DNA from: Diogma glabrata
Taxonomy: Eukaryota; Arthropoda; Insecta; Diptera; Cylindrotomidae
NCBI GenBank assembly: GCA_963693315.1
Contig: OY856186.1
Span: 70,764,019-70,828,018 of the forward strand
Direction: 5' to 3'
Length of the DNA: 64,000 bases
Shown: positions 42,240-53,609 of the stretch, in pieces
Position numbering within the stretch: position 1 is the stretch's first letter
Layout: every line of letters begins with the position of its first letter
Made by a program: the position numbers and the translations under genes
The notes under the pieces: model-generated
Database searches by the model: none
Told to the model about the DNA's origin: nothing
The model's input: only the letters and a program-made list of their open reading frames with translations

Positions 42240-42600
42240 TAATATTTCATTTTTAGGGTTCCGTTTTTTATACGGAACACTATTAGTGACAGTAAAACGA
42301 GTTTTTCACATTATATCAATTATCTCGTAAACTATAAATGCTATGAACTTGAAATTTGAGGTGCGTATAAAACTAATCCGTCCACATAAAATGACGGATA
42401 CAAATAACACTAAAGTGGTTTTCGTTGTGTTTACAGAGGTACGATGTGAGACCTCTGAGAAAAAAAAATTTTTTATAGATCCAAGTAGGGCTATGAAAGA
42501 GTATATGAAAGGCTATATGAAAGGGCTTCATTTCAGTATTCTTAAAAGTTTATTTTGGAATTTTACACCTCACCATTTTTTGTATAATTTTGAATAATGA
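42240..42600 (+). repeat. Region with GGTTCCG hairpin
   Basis: AGGGTTCCGTTTTTTATACGGAACAC at 42255-42280 forms a hairpin (GTTCCGT/ACGGAAC). Such GGTTCCGT...ACGGAACC motifs recur in insect repeats. A short internal repeat TATATGAAAGG occurs twice near 42505-42525. The 84-codon frame here has no recognisable protein. Confidence 0.4.
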
Positions 42601-42639
42601 CGTTTTTTTCGCGTTTCTTACCTCGATTAGCTCCGAACC

Positions 42640-44120
42640 TAACTAAACGAAAATTTTCAAATGTATTTGGATTGATAGAATAATTAGTAAGTTTTTAATA
42701 AAAAATATATAGAAGTGCCATATACTAATAATTAGATTTATTAAGAGGATGGAAATGAGAAGGGGTAAAACTATAATTTAAAATGTGGTCAAGTGGGGTG
42801 TCATTTGAAAGAGCACCTAATTTAGAAAACACAGCAATTTTTTTAGAATTTTGCCATGTACAGTTTTTGAGTTGTTGTTAAAAAAGTGCAACTTTCAGAC
42901 CGTTTCATAACACCCCACCCCCTACGTTTCGACACTGATTGACAGAAAAATTTGTAAAAATTCAGAGTTAGGAAATTTGGTAAATTTTGTATGAAAACTA
43001 TAGCGAAGTCTCCAATAATTATATTTTTGTGTGTTTAGGGGACCGGGGTAGAGAGGGTAAAAAAAACTTTTTTTGGCCCAAGCGAGTGGGACGTCATTTG
43101 AAAGATCGCCTAATTAAGAACTCGTTGCGTTGCAATTTTTTTTAGAATTTTGCGGTGCCCAATTTTTGAGTTATTGTCAAAAAAGTGCAAAATTCAGACC
43201 GTTCACCCCCATACGCTTAGACACTGATTGACAGAAAAATTTGTAAAATTTCACAGATTTAGGAAATTCGGTAAATTTTTTATGAAAACTATAGCGAAGT
43301 CTCCAATAATTATATTTTTGTGTGTTTAGGGGACCGGGGTAGAGAGGGTAAAAAAAAACTCGACCCAATCGAGTTGAAAATCGAAAATGTTGAAAAACCC
43401 AATCATTTGAAACAGCACTTAACTTAGAACTCATTGCAATTTGTTTCAGAATCTTTAGGTGCCCAGTTTTTGAGTTATGATCAAAAAAGTGTAAAATGCA
43501 TACCGTTCTCCCCATACGTTTCGACACTCATTGACAGAAAAATTAGTAAAAATTCATAGTTAGGATATTTGGTAAATTTTGTATGAAAATTATAACGAAG
43601 TCTCAAATAATTATATTTCTATCAGTTTAGGGGACGGGGGTAGAGAGAGTATAAAAAAAAACATTTTTCACCCAAGCGAGTGGGATGTCATTTGAAAGAA
43701 CACTTAATTTAAAAATTATTGCAATTTTTTTTAGAAATTTTGGGTGCACAGTTTTTGAGTTATGGACAAGAAAGTGCCAAATTCAGATCGTTCTGCCCCC
43801 TACTTTTCGACGATGATTGACAGAAAAATTTGAAAAAATTCACAGAGACAGGAGGAGTGGTAAGTTTTGAATAAAAATCATAGGGAAAACTCAAATAATT
43901 ATATTTCTGTGTGTTTAGGAGATGGGTGTGGGGAGAGTAAAAAAAAACATTTTTGACCCAGATGAGTGGGGTGTCATATGAAGGAGCACATAATTTAAGA
44001 AACATTACAAATTTTTTTAGAATTTTGCAATGCATAGTTTTTGTGTTGTTGGAAAAACATATTTTTAAAATGTAGCCTCTCCACCCCTATGATTTCAAAA
44101 CTTAACTAGCAGACATTTAC
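42640..44120. repeat. ~290-bp satellite-like tandem array, ~5 units
   Basis: Units share GTGTTTAGGGGACCGGGGTA, then AGCGAGTGGGATGTCATTTG, AAAGA(G)CACCTAATT, AGAATTTTGCGGTGC, TTTTTGAGTTATTGTC, ACACTGATTGACAGAAAAAT and TATAGCGAAGTCTCCAATAA. The TTGACAG core lies at about 42940, 43228, 43531 and 43816, periods about 285-303 bp. The middle units are the most alike; the first and last are diverged. Minus-strand open frames inside (43177-43527, 43760-44035) are periodic by-products, not genes. Confidence 0.85.
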
Positions 44121-44124
44121 CAGT

Positions 44125-45375
44125 GGGTGGGTTCAGTAACATAGATTCCCTATAATACGATTATTAACAGTAGTCCTAGCTGTAGGTGGTATATTGTTGG
44201 CCAATTTTTTACCAACAGTCGCAAAGTGTTTGTTTAGGCAATTGGCAATGCACAGCACGTTATATTTTTTCACTCGAGTCTTTATTATATATTATAAGTT
44301 CGTTGATTACTTTGAAAAATTTTCGCCAATCGTGCCCTACCTATTATTTCTCTATTCATGAATCAATAGTATTTTTAATTATTTACTATTATGGCTTCTC
44401 AACATGCATTTTAAAACAATCCTTTTTGCACGACTCGGCGCGTACAATACAATTTATCGATTTTAATCATATTTTTCTTCGAAGTTGTATTCTCCAATGA
44501 AAATTTATAACTTTTTATGCATGAGTCGACGCGCACAATTTAACTGATCGACTTTTATCGATATATATTTTTTCAATATTTTTAATATTCTGTCTCGTTT
44601 TAAAAGTCTGTTGGCTCATGAAATTGGGAAGATGTATAGTTCGACACTTTTTTGATATGTTGGGTTAGTTCCGTGAATTTACTCATGTTTAAAAGTTGGA
44701 ATTTTTGGCGATAAACATGTCAACAAAGTGTTGGGAAATTCCAAAATATAGCCAAATATATTAGTCAAAATTTATTAGTGGAATTTATAAAATCAAATCG
44801 TAATTCAAGATAAATTAATAAAATATAAAAATATTTTTCTGTTTCTATTTGTTAATAAAAAAGTTTAAATTAACTAGAAAAATTATTTAGTTTAGTGAAA
44901 TTTGTATAGCTAGATAACAATAAAACAAATAAAATATATTAGAGAAAAAAAATTATTATTTGTTTGTGTTGTTAAAGAAATATAAAAAAAATTAAATTAA
45001 AATAAATGTCGAGTTATAATTTGAAGGTGTAACGGTTCGTCGGTTGATGTATCTATACCAAAATTCAACAATTGACGACATCCATTTTGTTTGCTTTACT
45101 TCAATATAAATTATATAAATTCAACAATCGCCTTTTCATTCGGTGCAACAATTGCCCGGATTTGATATATTTCATGATTATTGTTCAGCAATCGCCTTTA
45201 CAATTGACGCAACCAATACAGATAATTTACGTTAGTTAAGATACTCGTGATGATAGGCTAGGAATGAAGAAGGTGGAGAGGAGTTTGATTTTCTACAATC
45301 ATGGGGTGAGTGACTCACATATTTACAATTTTTTTTTTTTATTTAAAGGCTTCTAACTAATTTTTTTTTTAATTT
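44125..45375. other. AT-rich DNA, no gene recognised
   Basis: Two weakly similar stretches with TTTTTGCACGACTCGGCGCG (44428) and TTTTATGCATGAGTCGACGCG (44513), followed by ACAAT...TCGA, hint at an old duplication of about 85 bp. Nothing coding. Confidence 0.4.
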
Positions 45376-45382
45376 AAATATA

Positions 45383-45830
45383 CACTGAAAAAAAAATTGA
45401 AGTTCATGACAACCTCATCTCGAAGTTGGCAGTTGATTATTCATGCAAAGAAAAATTATTTGCAAACAATTTCACCGTGATTGGGACAACCACACGATAA
45501 CATTTTCCTAACAACAGAATGAGATTTATTTAAAATATAAAGTGTTATATCCAATATAACAGTAGTTGAATAAAGATAATAACAATTTCCCTGAAAAAAA
45601 ATTTCTTTGGCCTTATATCATGAATTTTTCATTTTAAAGTTTAAGTATTTGAGATTAATTGAACTATATTTTATTTTCACATAAATATTTCGTGTGATTG
45701 TCTCAACTTCATCGATTTATAATTGTAGAGTTGTTGAAGCAATTTCGTAGTTTGATTCGCCATATGTGACCGCACGGTGAGGTTGAGACAATTGCATTTC
45801 GATTGGAAATAGGACATGTTTTTTTCAGTG
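45383..45830 (+). mobile_element. 448-bp TIR element, copy 2
   Basis: Begins CACTGAAAAAAAAATTGAAG and ends ATGTTTTTTTCAGTG, flanked by TA on each side (45381-45382 and 45831-45832), suggesting a TA target duplication as for Tc1/mariner-type insertions. It is the reverse-orientation equivalent of 4314-4753 over its full length, with small indels. Confidence 0.82.
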
Positions 45831-45954
45831 TAGTACTCGTATTGGTGTGGATATGATAAGCCTGGCCTCCTCGGCATTTTGGAGTCATCATTGTCTTGTT
45901 TCATTTTTGTTGCATTATACCATCTCTTTAGTGTACAGATATGAACGCTATTTG

Positions 45955-46295
45955 TGCTTAACAAGAGGGGATATTCTTACTTGAAACGAGCATAATACTT
46001 GCTTTTTACCCAATTTTTCCATATTTTTATACAGTCTATTTCGTCTCTTTATATCTCTTAACATTTCTGTTGTCATCCATTTATTCCACTCTTTATCTCT
46101 TAAAACTCTTAAGGTCGTACATTCAGTAATAGTAGTTTTTTATTTGTAAGTGCATGGATGTTGGTGATAATCTCCTTATCTAGATATTCCGTCATAGCGT
46201 TAACATAGAAAGCTTTGACAAAGGTCAGAGTTTTAAAGTTCCTGATAGGTATTTTGATTGCGTCTTTACCATTGAAAGACAACCGCCGTACATTA
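45955..46295 (-). pseudogene. LINE fragment: endonuclease-RT linker
   Basis: On the minus strand: FRNFKTLTFVKAFYVNAMTE (frames joined by eye, about 46270-46190), later LRVLRDKEWNKWMTTEMLRD and IKRRNRLYKNMEKLGKK (about 46125-46005). The W--xxxxxIKRRNxLYK pattern is the linker between the endonuclease and reverse transcriptase of Jockey-like LINEs. No RT follows. It is bounded at 45830 by the TIR element. Confidence 0.6.
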
Positions 46296-46299
46296 AAGA

Positions 46300-47790
46300 T
46301 AAGAAATTATTGCATACTGCAACTTTACAGTTGCCTAAAATTAAATATTCATATTACTTCTGAAGACTTTGCTGCAACACCACAAGAGTTGAATTTTTTG
46401 CTGGGACAACACACCTAAACCTTTTCGTTATGGTTTTGCCGTGAATATGAATTTTTCATAAATATAAAAAAAATTCAGATCCTTTTTGACACGTATATCG
46501 ACAATGAAAAAGCGACATTTGTATAACACCAAAAACAAGACCATTCATAAGATGTTCAAAATTGAAAGGAATTTGTACTTAATTATGAATTTTTATCGAC
46601 TTATCCTTTTCAATTTTCATTTACCTTTCAATAACAATTTGAAATATTAATGTTGTTATATCGATTAAAAATATAACGTTTATTCATAATATAGTTGAAC
46701 TCTTTCTACTTCAATTTAATTGAATTCATTGAACAATTTCATGATTTTTGTATAATTTATTCGTTTGCATTATTAATAATAATTGCTGGAAAATAATATT
46801 AAATTACACGTTACTTAAATAAAATATTTATAATTAATTATTTTAAATTGGAATAAGGTTAATCGACTTCTGTAAATCATTTCAAGAATGTGCTAGGGAT
46901 ATTATGTGAGTTAAAAAAAATATAAAAGATAGGGAATAATTGAAGAGGTCTGTCTGATTGATTAAAAATTAATTTTATTATTTGAAAATTGTGGTAAGGT
47001 TAAGTTATCTATAATAGGGCGAGTTCATAGTTGTTGTTTCTTAAAAAAACGCAAATCGACTCCCACACCAGTCGAATCTTTTATGTGTAAGGCTATTTTA
47101 AGCATAAAGAAGAAATTCTAAGATGACGAGGTCTAAAAAAGTCAGACAATTTCTTGTTGTATACTTTTGTTTCATTTTATACTTTACCAAACAACAATTA
47201 ACCCTGGAACCAGATTTATCATTTTAATTTCTATTTTTTTTCTCGATCTCCACTCCTCGTTCATTTTTGCTCCTACGTATAATCAGGACAATATAATCCC
47301 AAGTAAAATGCAAACAAATATAATTTTGAAAAATTCTCTAAACAAATTTTCACATAACAAATGAAATTTAATACTTTAATCTCTAAATACATAGAACTTT
47401 TTGACAAAAAAATAACATTTTTAGGAAACAAACAAAAAAAAATTAAACTATTTAATTAGTTTTTATATGGTTATTTCATACATAATATTTTTAGATTTAA
47501 TTAGATTTATATTCGTTATTCATGAATGAAATTTTCATTTTTATTAATTTATATAATAAGCTATTTTGCATAATATTTTTGAAAACAAAAATCTCATTAA
47601 TTGGATTTAAAATTAAAGCTTTGTTTTTTAATAAAGATTTAAAGGAAATATGTTGATAGGTATTTTTATGATGTATTATCTGTATAAAATATGCAAAAAC
47701 AGCTGAAAAAAATCGTGTCAAGTTATAATTTAGCGAAAAACTATAAACGCATGGGATCTTGTTGAAACTTTATAATTCAACTTGGGAGAA
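46300..47790. other. AT-rich DNA, nothing recognised
   Basis: Frames of 60-74 codons only, rich in Ile/Asn/Lys/Phe as expected from base composition. Confidence 0.5.
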
Positions 47791-47796
47791 TGAAGA

Positions 47797-48014
47797 TATA
47801 CAGGGTGAACCATTTAACTTGGCACAACCCAATATCTTCCAAACAACGCAATTTTGTAAATTTTGAAAATTTTGAAATTTTTTTTTTGGATTGGCTTCAT
47901 TATGTTATTATTTATTTTTTATTAAGATGAAAATGCCAGATCTTCTAATGGACCACCACTTTTTCTTAAATTGAGACCTATTTTTGTGCCAAGTTAAATG
48001 GTTCACCTTGTATA
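47797..48014. mobile_element. 218-bp MITE with 31-bp terminal inverted repeats
   Basis: TATACAGGGTGAACCATTTA...CTTGGCACAA (47797-47827) is matched by the reverse complement at 47984-48014 with one mismatch. The TATA/TATA outer bases include a TA that may be the target duplication. The TACAGGGTG end type is widespread in insect nonautonomous elements. No coding. Confidence 0.88.
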
Positions 48015-48019
48015 AACTT

Positions 48020-49280
48020 GATATATAAAAAATACAAAGTGAACGATACTTTAAATACTGATAACTGATATTGTTGAATATTGATAAATAAGGTTCTTGC
48101 AAGACTCACAATAATCTACATTCCAATTTTGAGTTTTCCAATGTTAGTAAAATTCTACAAACAAACAAAAGGTTGTCATTTTTTTGTAAAAATTGTAGGA
48201 CGATTCGTGATTGATGGAAAACCGTTAAATGGAATGTTTGAAAAATTAAAACTTAAAACATCATAGAAAAAAAATTATTACTTTTATCAATGTACTATTT
48301 TTTATAAATCTTTATTTATTGCTTTCTAAACAAAAACAAATTCATTAAAATCCGTTAACCAGTTCGAAAACAATTTAATTTTAAAGTTTTCATATCTCTA
48401 AATGTCTTAACAAATTTCGAGGAACTCTGTGTCAAAACAAGAGAAAAATAAAAAATAGTATATTTTCCTACGAGAGATGAAAACATGTCAAAATAAAAAA
48501 CGTTTTTATCTTCCTACGCGAGAGTAGAATTTTTGAGAATTTTTTCTATGATAGCAAATATATAATCAATATTTACTATAAATTATAAAATTAAAAATCG
48601 ACAACATAACATTAAAAAGCCATATTCTATTTTTTCATGTTGCGATGTTTAAAAAACTTTGTAAAATTATATGAGAAACCATTGCAACTAAAATTTGTTA
48701 TTCTTTTACAATATAGTGGTAAAAGAACCCATTTTCACAGGGCATTAAGCGTGATGAAAATAGAGTTTTCATTTGCTATCATAGAAAAAAGTAATTTTTT
48801 ACCAATGAATTTGAGATGAAAGATGAGAGAGATGAGAGATGAAAGATGAGACAAAAAATAAAACAAAAATGGATAATGTGTTTTTCGGTTAATTTATTTA
48901 CATTTCTGGTTGTTTTAATTGATTTTAAATATAATAGATTATAAATATAATCAGTTGTGATTATTATGAATTTGTTTTAAAAATAATGAAATTAGTTGAA
49001 TTTTTACTACTTTGTCTATACTCTATACCATTAGTTGGATGTGATATTTGTTTTGCATAGGCGTCGTTATTTTTATTATAATTTTTTTATATTTATCAAA
49101 ATTTGGATATACTAACTACAAAATCATTAATATTTTTAATATTTATTGTTTTTCGATTATAACTGATTGAATTACAATACTTATTCATTTTATGCCTTTT
49201 TTGTCCATTTCAATGCAACCCCAACAGTATTTTTAATATTTTAATTTGCTATTCGCTGGTTAAAAAATACTATTCAAATA
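48020..49280. other. AT-rich DNA; short GAGATGAAA repeats
   Basis: AGATGAAAGATGAGAGAGATGAGAGATGAAAGATGAGA at 48816-48852 is a short purine repeat. TTTTCCTACGAGAGATG...TCTTCCTACGCGAGAGT (48463-48530) is a small local duplication. No gene. Confidence 0.45.
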
Positions 49281-49284
49281 CTAC

Positions 49285-49940
49285 TACACTTATCTTTAGC
49301 TTAGCTAAGAACGCTGTTTAAAAATTTAGGGTTTTTAGGACGTTGCAAAAAGTTTTTCAATAGCGAACAGCTTCTTTTGTTCTACAAGTCTTTCATCCGT
49401 CCTTGCATGGAGTACTGTTCTCATATTTGGGGTAGAGGGTATGTAACTAGTTTAAAATGCCATGATGCTGTACAGCGAAGAGCTACTAAATTGATTGGTA
49501 GCTCTCATCTTACTAAGAAAATTGATTCATTGCAGCACCAGAGAAATGTTGCTGATTTAACGATTTTTTATAAATACGTTATGGATTAAAGGGTTTCTGA
49601 AGAGATCAAAACGATTTTACCAAAGCCTGCATTATTCTTGCACCATAGCAGAGCTGCGACACCGGCCCATCCTTTTGCAGTTCAAATAACAAAGTGTAGA
49701 ATTGTAGCCTTTAAGCGTGAGTTTTTAATGAGTCTCACACTCTTGGAATTCCTTGCCGGCATGGGTTTTTCTTGATAATTTTAATCCTCAAAATTTTAAA
49801 ATCAACGTTCATAAATTAATAAAGGAAACATAATTTAGAATTCCAATGGTTGGCATGGTATCTTCGGATATTCAGAGTCGTTAATTTATAACTCGTTATT
49901 ATTAACACTAAACATGCCTAACTTCCAATATAAAAATCTA
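49285..49940 (+). mobile_element. LINE D, C-terminal part and 3' UTR
   Basis: The frame reads LGFLGRCKKFFNSEQLLLFY, then KSFIRPCMEYCSHIWGRGYV, HDAVQRRATKLIGSSHLTKK and LQHQRNVADLTIFYKYVMD. After a stop it reads RVSEEIKTILPKPA, HPFAVQITKCR; after a frame change it reads VFLDNFNPQNFKINVHKL and IKET. This is the end of a LINE ORF2 downstream of the RT palm. The 3' UTR to 49930 matches the minus-strand copy at 41612-41835. 5'-truncated and broken. Confidence 0.78.
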
Positions 49941-49976
49941 CTATACTATTTTTTTTTATTATTGCAACCAAATACA

Positions 49977-49998
49977 TCGGTTGGTTGTAACCAACCGA
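49977..49998. repeat. 22-bp palindrome
   Basis: TCGGTTGGTT-GT-AACCAACCGA, perfect 10-bp arms. Just downstream (50025-50090) are several CCGAA/ACCGA repeats (GAACCGGAACCGAACCGAAA), so it sits in a CGGTT/AACCG-rich patch. Confidence 0.8.
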
Positions 49999-50179
49999 TA
50001 ACCAAAGTTTAAAAAAAATCGGAAATGGTCAAATTCGAGTTTCGAACCGGAACCGAACCGAAAATCCGAAAACCGATATTAACCCAAATTTTGGTCTGGG
50101 GCCTACTATAATCCAAATTTTAATAAATTTTATTAGAATTCGAACAGGTGGTAATATACTTTACAAAATTCACATATTC

Positions 50180-50575
50180 TTATCATATATCCAATATTCA
50201 TATTCACATATATTCATATAATGAAGAATCAAATATTCGAACAAATTTTCGAACTCAAAGATCTCTATCTCCTTACCGATCACCGTCCAGATCTCGACAG
50301 ATCTTTCTAGTTGACACGGGAGCAAATTTTTCGGTGCTCCCAGTCACAAACAGTTCATCTACACGAAATAGCCAAAAATCAAACGACTTAGTCTTGTCAG
50401 CCGCCAATTGCATAATAATAACTACCAACGGATCAAAGCTCCCACTGGTAGACATCGGTCTTAAACAAATGTTCCACACACGCTTTCATAATAGCTATCG
50501 TGAACCGTGCGATTGTTGGCGCTGATTTCCTTAATAAATTCGGAGTTTTGTGTTTCTTAATTACGGCATTGCATA
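50180..50575 (+). pseudogene. Gypsy protease relic
   Basis: RQIFLVDTGANFSVLP carries the aspartic protease DTG. It is followed by LVLSAANCIIITTNGSKLPL, VDIGLKQMF and, after a frame change about 50500, AIVGADFLNKFGVL. This matches the retropepsin of Gypsy elements (LxAANGTxI-TYG---LxLxLGL, then PIxGADFLxxFGLL), in the style of the CsRn1-like group. The RT that should follow is missing, so this is a fragment. Confidence 0.7.
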
Positions 50576-50579
50576 ATTG

Positions 50580-51310
50580 ATTTGTTTTTGTCAAAGTTGC
50601 TCGTTGATGAATAATAAGAAAAATCAAATTTTGATGAAAGAAATCATCGAGATTCGAGACGATCGTGTAACGTAACGTGTACTAGTGCCTTTATAAAAAA
50701 GATAAAGCACTGCAAGAATGTAACGTTGATATTGGTTGTGTGAAATCTAAAAGGCGAGGTCAAGGAGGGAAATGGTCGAAGATAAGAAAAAAAAAACGAA
50801 AGACGACATACAAGGACGAAATTCGTCACGACAATCAAAATAAAACATGAAGTCAACGCTCAACAAATTAAGTTAAATTTATATTTCTATTTTTTTAAAT
50901 TCTTTAATATTGTTTTGAATTGTTTTAGACCATAAGGTTCTTGTAAATTATCTAAGTGTTATATTAGAGATTTTTCCGTGTTTGAAGCCACACAAAGTCC
51001 GTTTCATTCGAATGTCATTTATAAATAAATTACCTTGGATAAATAGACACTGTATGTATCTATATTATTTCTATAATAGAGCCCAATGGCTTTACAGAGA
51101 TTCTTTTGTGAAGTTTTTTGACATGATCTGGCTCATCCCACCTCACGCTTGATTTGATCAATGGAACAGTTCTGTGAGAAAGCATTAATAAATTATGTTC
51201 AGGACCAGCAGAATTAGAATGAGGATTATGTAACGATTCTTTTTATTTCTAATTTTTTTATTTCTAATGCTATTTATTTCAAATAATTCAAAATTATAAT
51301 AGTTTCATTT
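50580..51310. other. No gene recognised
   Basis: AT-rich; may include downstream remains of the Gypsy relic or the 3' flank of LINE C. No motif read. Confidence 0.4.
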
Positions 51311-51319
51311 TTTTCACTG

Positions 51320-52075
51320 TCTATCCCTGACATACCAATACAATTCCGAAAATAAATCTTCTTCGTTTGGTGATGTTTCTTCGAATTTTTTTTTTTTTGC
51401 TTCTTCAATATGTGAACAGTTCATTATATGATCGGACGTTTGTTCCTCATTGACAGAAGATGCAAATGGGAGACTGAGCTACACCAATTCGAGCTAAATG
51501 TTTGTACAACAGATCATGCCCGGTAATTTTTCTGAAATTGGCCACGTATACCTTCCGATTCGTCGAAAAGACAGATTTGTGGTTGATGTTCGTCCATTTT
51601 TTGTTTTCTGACATTAAATGGTGATGCTTGTTTATTTCTTCGTCGACTTTCCCTCTGATTGATTCTTTTGCTTTAATGAATTTCTTAAAGTTTTTTCGTT
51701 GATTTTTTCCTGATGTGAATCTCCTTATTTTTGTCGGATATTTCAATCTGAACTTGTCGTAAATACGTTGGAGTCTATGTACGAATGAAAGTTTAGAAGG
51801 AAGACGATTTTCAACCATTTGGAAAGTGTTCCAGAGGCTGTTTGGCGTTCTTATTAAACTTTCAAACATTTTTAAAGCAGCTTCTTCACAAGCAAATTGA
51901 ATTAGTTTGATGCCACTAAACATCTCCATAGCATTAATCGGTGTTGACTTCACTCCTCCGGTTATTATCCTTAATGCCTTGTTCTGGACTACTACTAATT
52001 TCTTAACCACTGGTGGGCTTGCGCATGTTAACAGTTCCTGGCCATAAGTCAAAATTGGCAAGATATAAGATTTGT
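51320..52075 (-). pseudogene. LINE C thumb and C-terminal knuckle
   Basis: TYKSYILPILTYGQELLTCA, then VVVQNKALRIITGG, TPINAMEMFSGI, KITGHDLLYKHLARIG and SPICIFC. A one-base frame change at about 51455 leads to EEQTSDHIMNCSHIEEAKK. Together these form the C-x2-C...H-x4-C zinc knuckle at the end of LINE ORF2. It terminates about 51320. Confidence 0.72.
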
Positions 52076-52079
52076 ATGT

Positions 52080-53586
52080 TGGTCTTTAGGATCGGTACTA
52101 CAATCGCCTTCCTCCAAATTGCCGGTATGCCTCTAAGTAAGACAAAATTCATGAAAGCAAGAAGTACCATTGCGGCATTCAGGTCTAGGTTTATGATAAA
52201 TTCTAGTAATATATTATCGTATCCAGGTGATTTATCTTTTTCCATAGATTTTGTTGCATCTATAAATTCATCAAACATAAATGGTTCAACATTCTGCTTT
52301 CTTTTGATTCGATTTATCTTTTTTGAGCCTGATGATACTTTGGTATAATGATTCACAAATGCTTTGGCTTTCATTGAATTGGATGACAATAATTTGTTAT
52401 TGTGTATGATTGCTTCATTAGAATTTTTTTTTATGTCGTCGTTGAACGTTGATACTTTTCTATGGGTTGTGATTCCGTCTTTCCGATAGTCAAGAGAGTT
52501 GACAAATTCATCGAACCTAGTCTTTTTGCTTGATACTAATTCTTCTTCTAATTTCTTCTGGCATGTTTCAAGCTCATAATAACTTTCGACGGACCATTTC
52601 GATTCCAATTTGTTGACTGCATCGTCTCTTTCTTTCGATAATTTCTTCAAATTTTCGTTCCAGTAAGGTTTATAGTTCGTCTCTTTTCCACGAGGAATTG
52701 AATCTCTAGCACATGACAACATTGTTGAGTTGATTTTTCTCTCAGTTGCATCACTGTTATTCTCGATTAAGCCCATATGGAATCTTTGATTTGACAGTAT
52801 TTTATATTTATCCCAATCTCCTTTTTTCAAGTTCCATGATGTAAATGCTACATTCTTTGGCAATGCTGTCTGTTTCTTCTTAATCTCAATTTTCATAAGT
52901 TTGTGACCATGAGTCGACTGAAGTGCAATAGACTGTTGTTCCACGAATTTACTCTTATTAACGTGTGCAAGTACTAAATCAAGATTTGTTTTTGAACCAG
53001 TTGGAGATAGAAATGTGTAATCATTTTGGTTCTTGCTTACAATTTGATCGAGTGGCGATGTGTCAATGAAATCTTCCAAGTGTTGTCCAACACTGCTCGT
53101 CTTTTTATAATTCCATCGTAATGATGGGCTATTGAAATCTCCAATAATGACGCAGTCTATTTCGATTGGCAGAATGTCGTAATTCGCTTTGTTATTTGGA
53201 GGATTATACAACGCACAGAATGGATATTTGATTTTGTCTTTCCACACTTCTACACAAATTGCTTCTAATCGGTCTGCATTGCTCATTCGTTTTACTATTC
53301 GAAAACTACAAGTTAGGTTCTTCCTTATACCTACAATCATTCCAGTGGATATTTTTCGGTCACGGTTCTTAGTTTTTAACTGATACGCATGGAAATGTTT
53401 TGCTAGTTCTTCTTCTTTTTCACTCAGGCTTCCCGCATCGATTATAATGAACATGTCTGGATCTTCACCGCCTATTCTATGTTCGAATTGTAAAAGTTTC
53501 GGGACATTCATTCCATCTGCATTCCAATAAATTACGTTAAATTTTGAATTTTGATTAGCAATTAACTGGCATTTTTGATGCACCAT
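52080..53586 (-). CDS. LINE C endonuclease, linker and RT start
   Basis: About 500 unbroken codons. Near the start, NVIYWNADGMNVPKLLQF and, later, FCALYNPPNN, DCVIIGDFNSPSLRWNY (GDFNxxxxxW), YTFLSPTGSKTNLDLVLAHV (LDLV) and STHGHKLM (in place of SDHxP) are endonuclease blocks. The usual QE[TI] glutamate motif is altered (MFIIIDAGSL). After the linker the RT begins SMEKDKSPGYDNILLEFI and IPAIWRKAIVVPILK. It then stops matching at about 52085, where the sequence jumps to the thumb region; the frame itself runs to 52003 in the wrong phase. No ATG-independent evidence for a function; probably a decayed element ORF. Confidence 0.75.
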
Positions 53587-53609
53587 ATTTCTTTGAGAAA
53601 TATGGAACC

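Larger units (their letters stand above)
51310..53600 (-). mobile_element. LINE C with the RT core deleted
   Basis: Minus-strand LINE containing a long endonuclease-linker-RT-start frame (53586-52080) joined directly to the C-terminal part (52060-51320). The whole RT palm, including the [FY]ADD box, is missing between them. Parts are listed separately. Confidence 0.8.

Noticed and set aside
43177..44035. Minus-strand open frames of 116 and 91 codons
   Set aside because: They follow the ~290-bp satellite period and repeat each other; no domain.
45677..45964. Minus-strand 95-codon frame
   Set aside because: It runs across the end of the TIR element into unrelated sequence; no conserved motif and no reason for a gene there.
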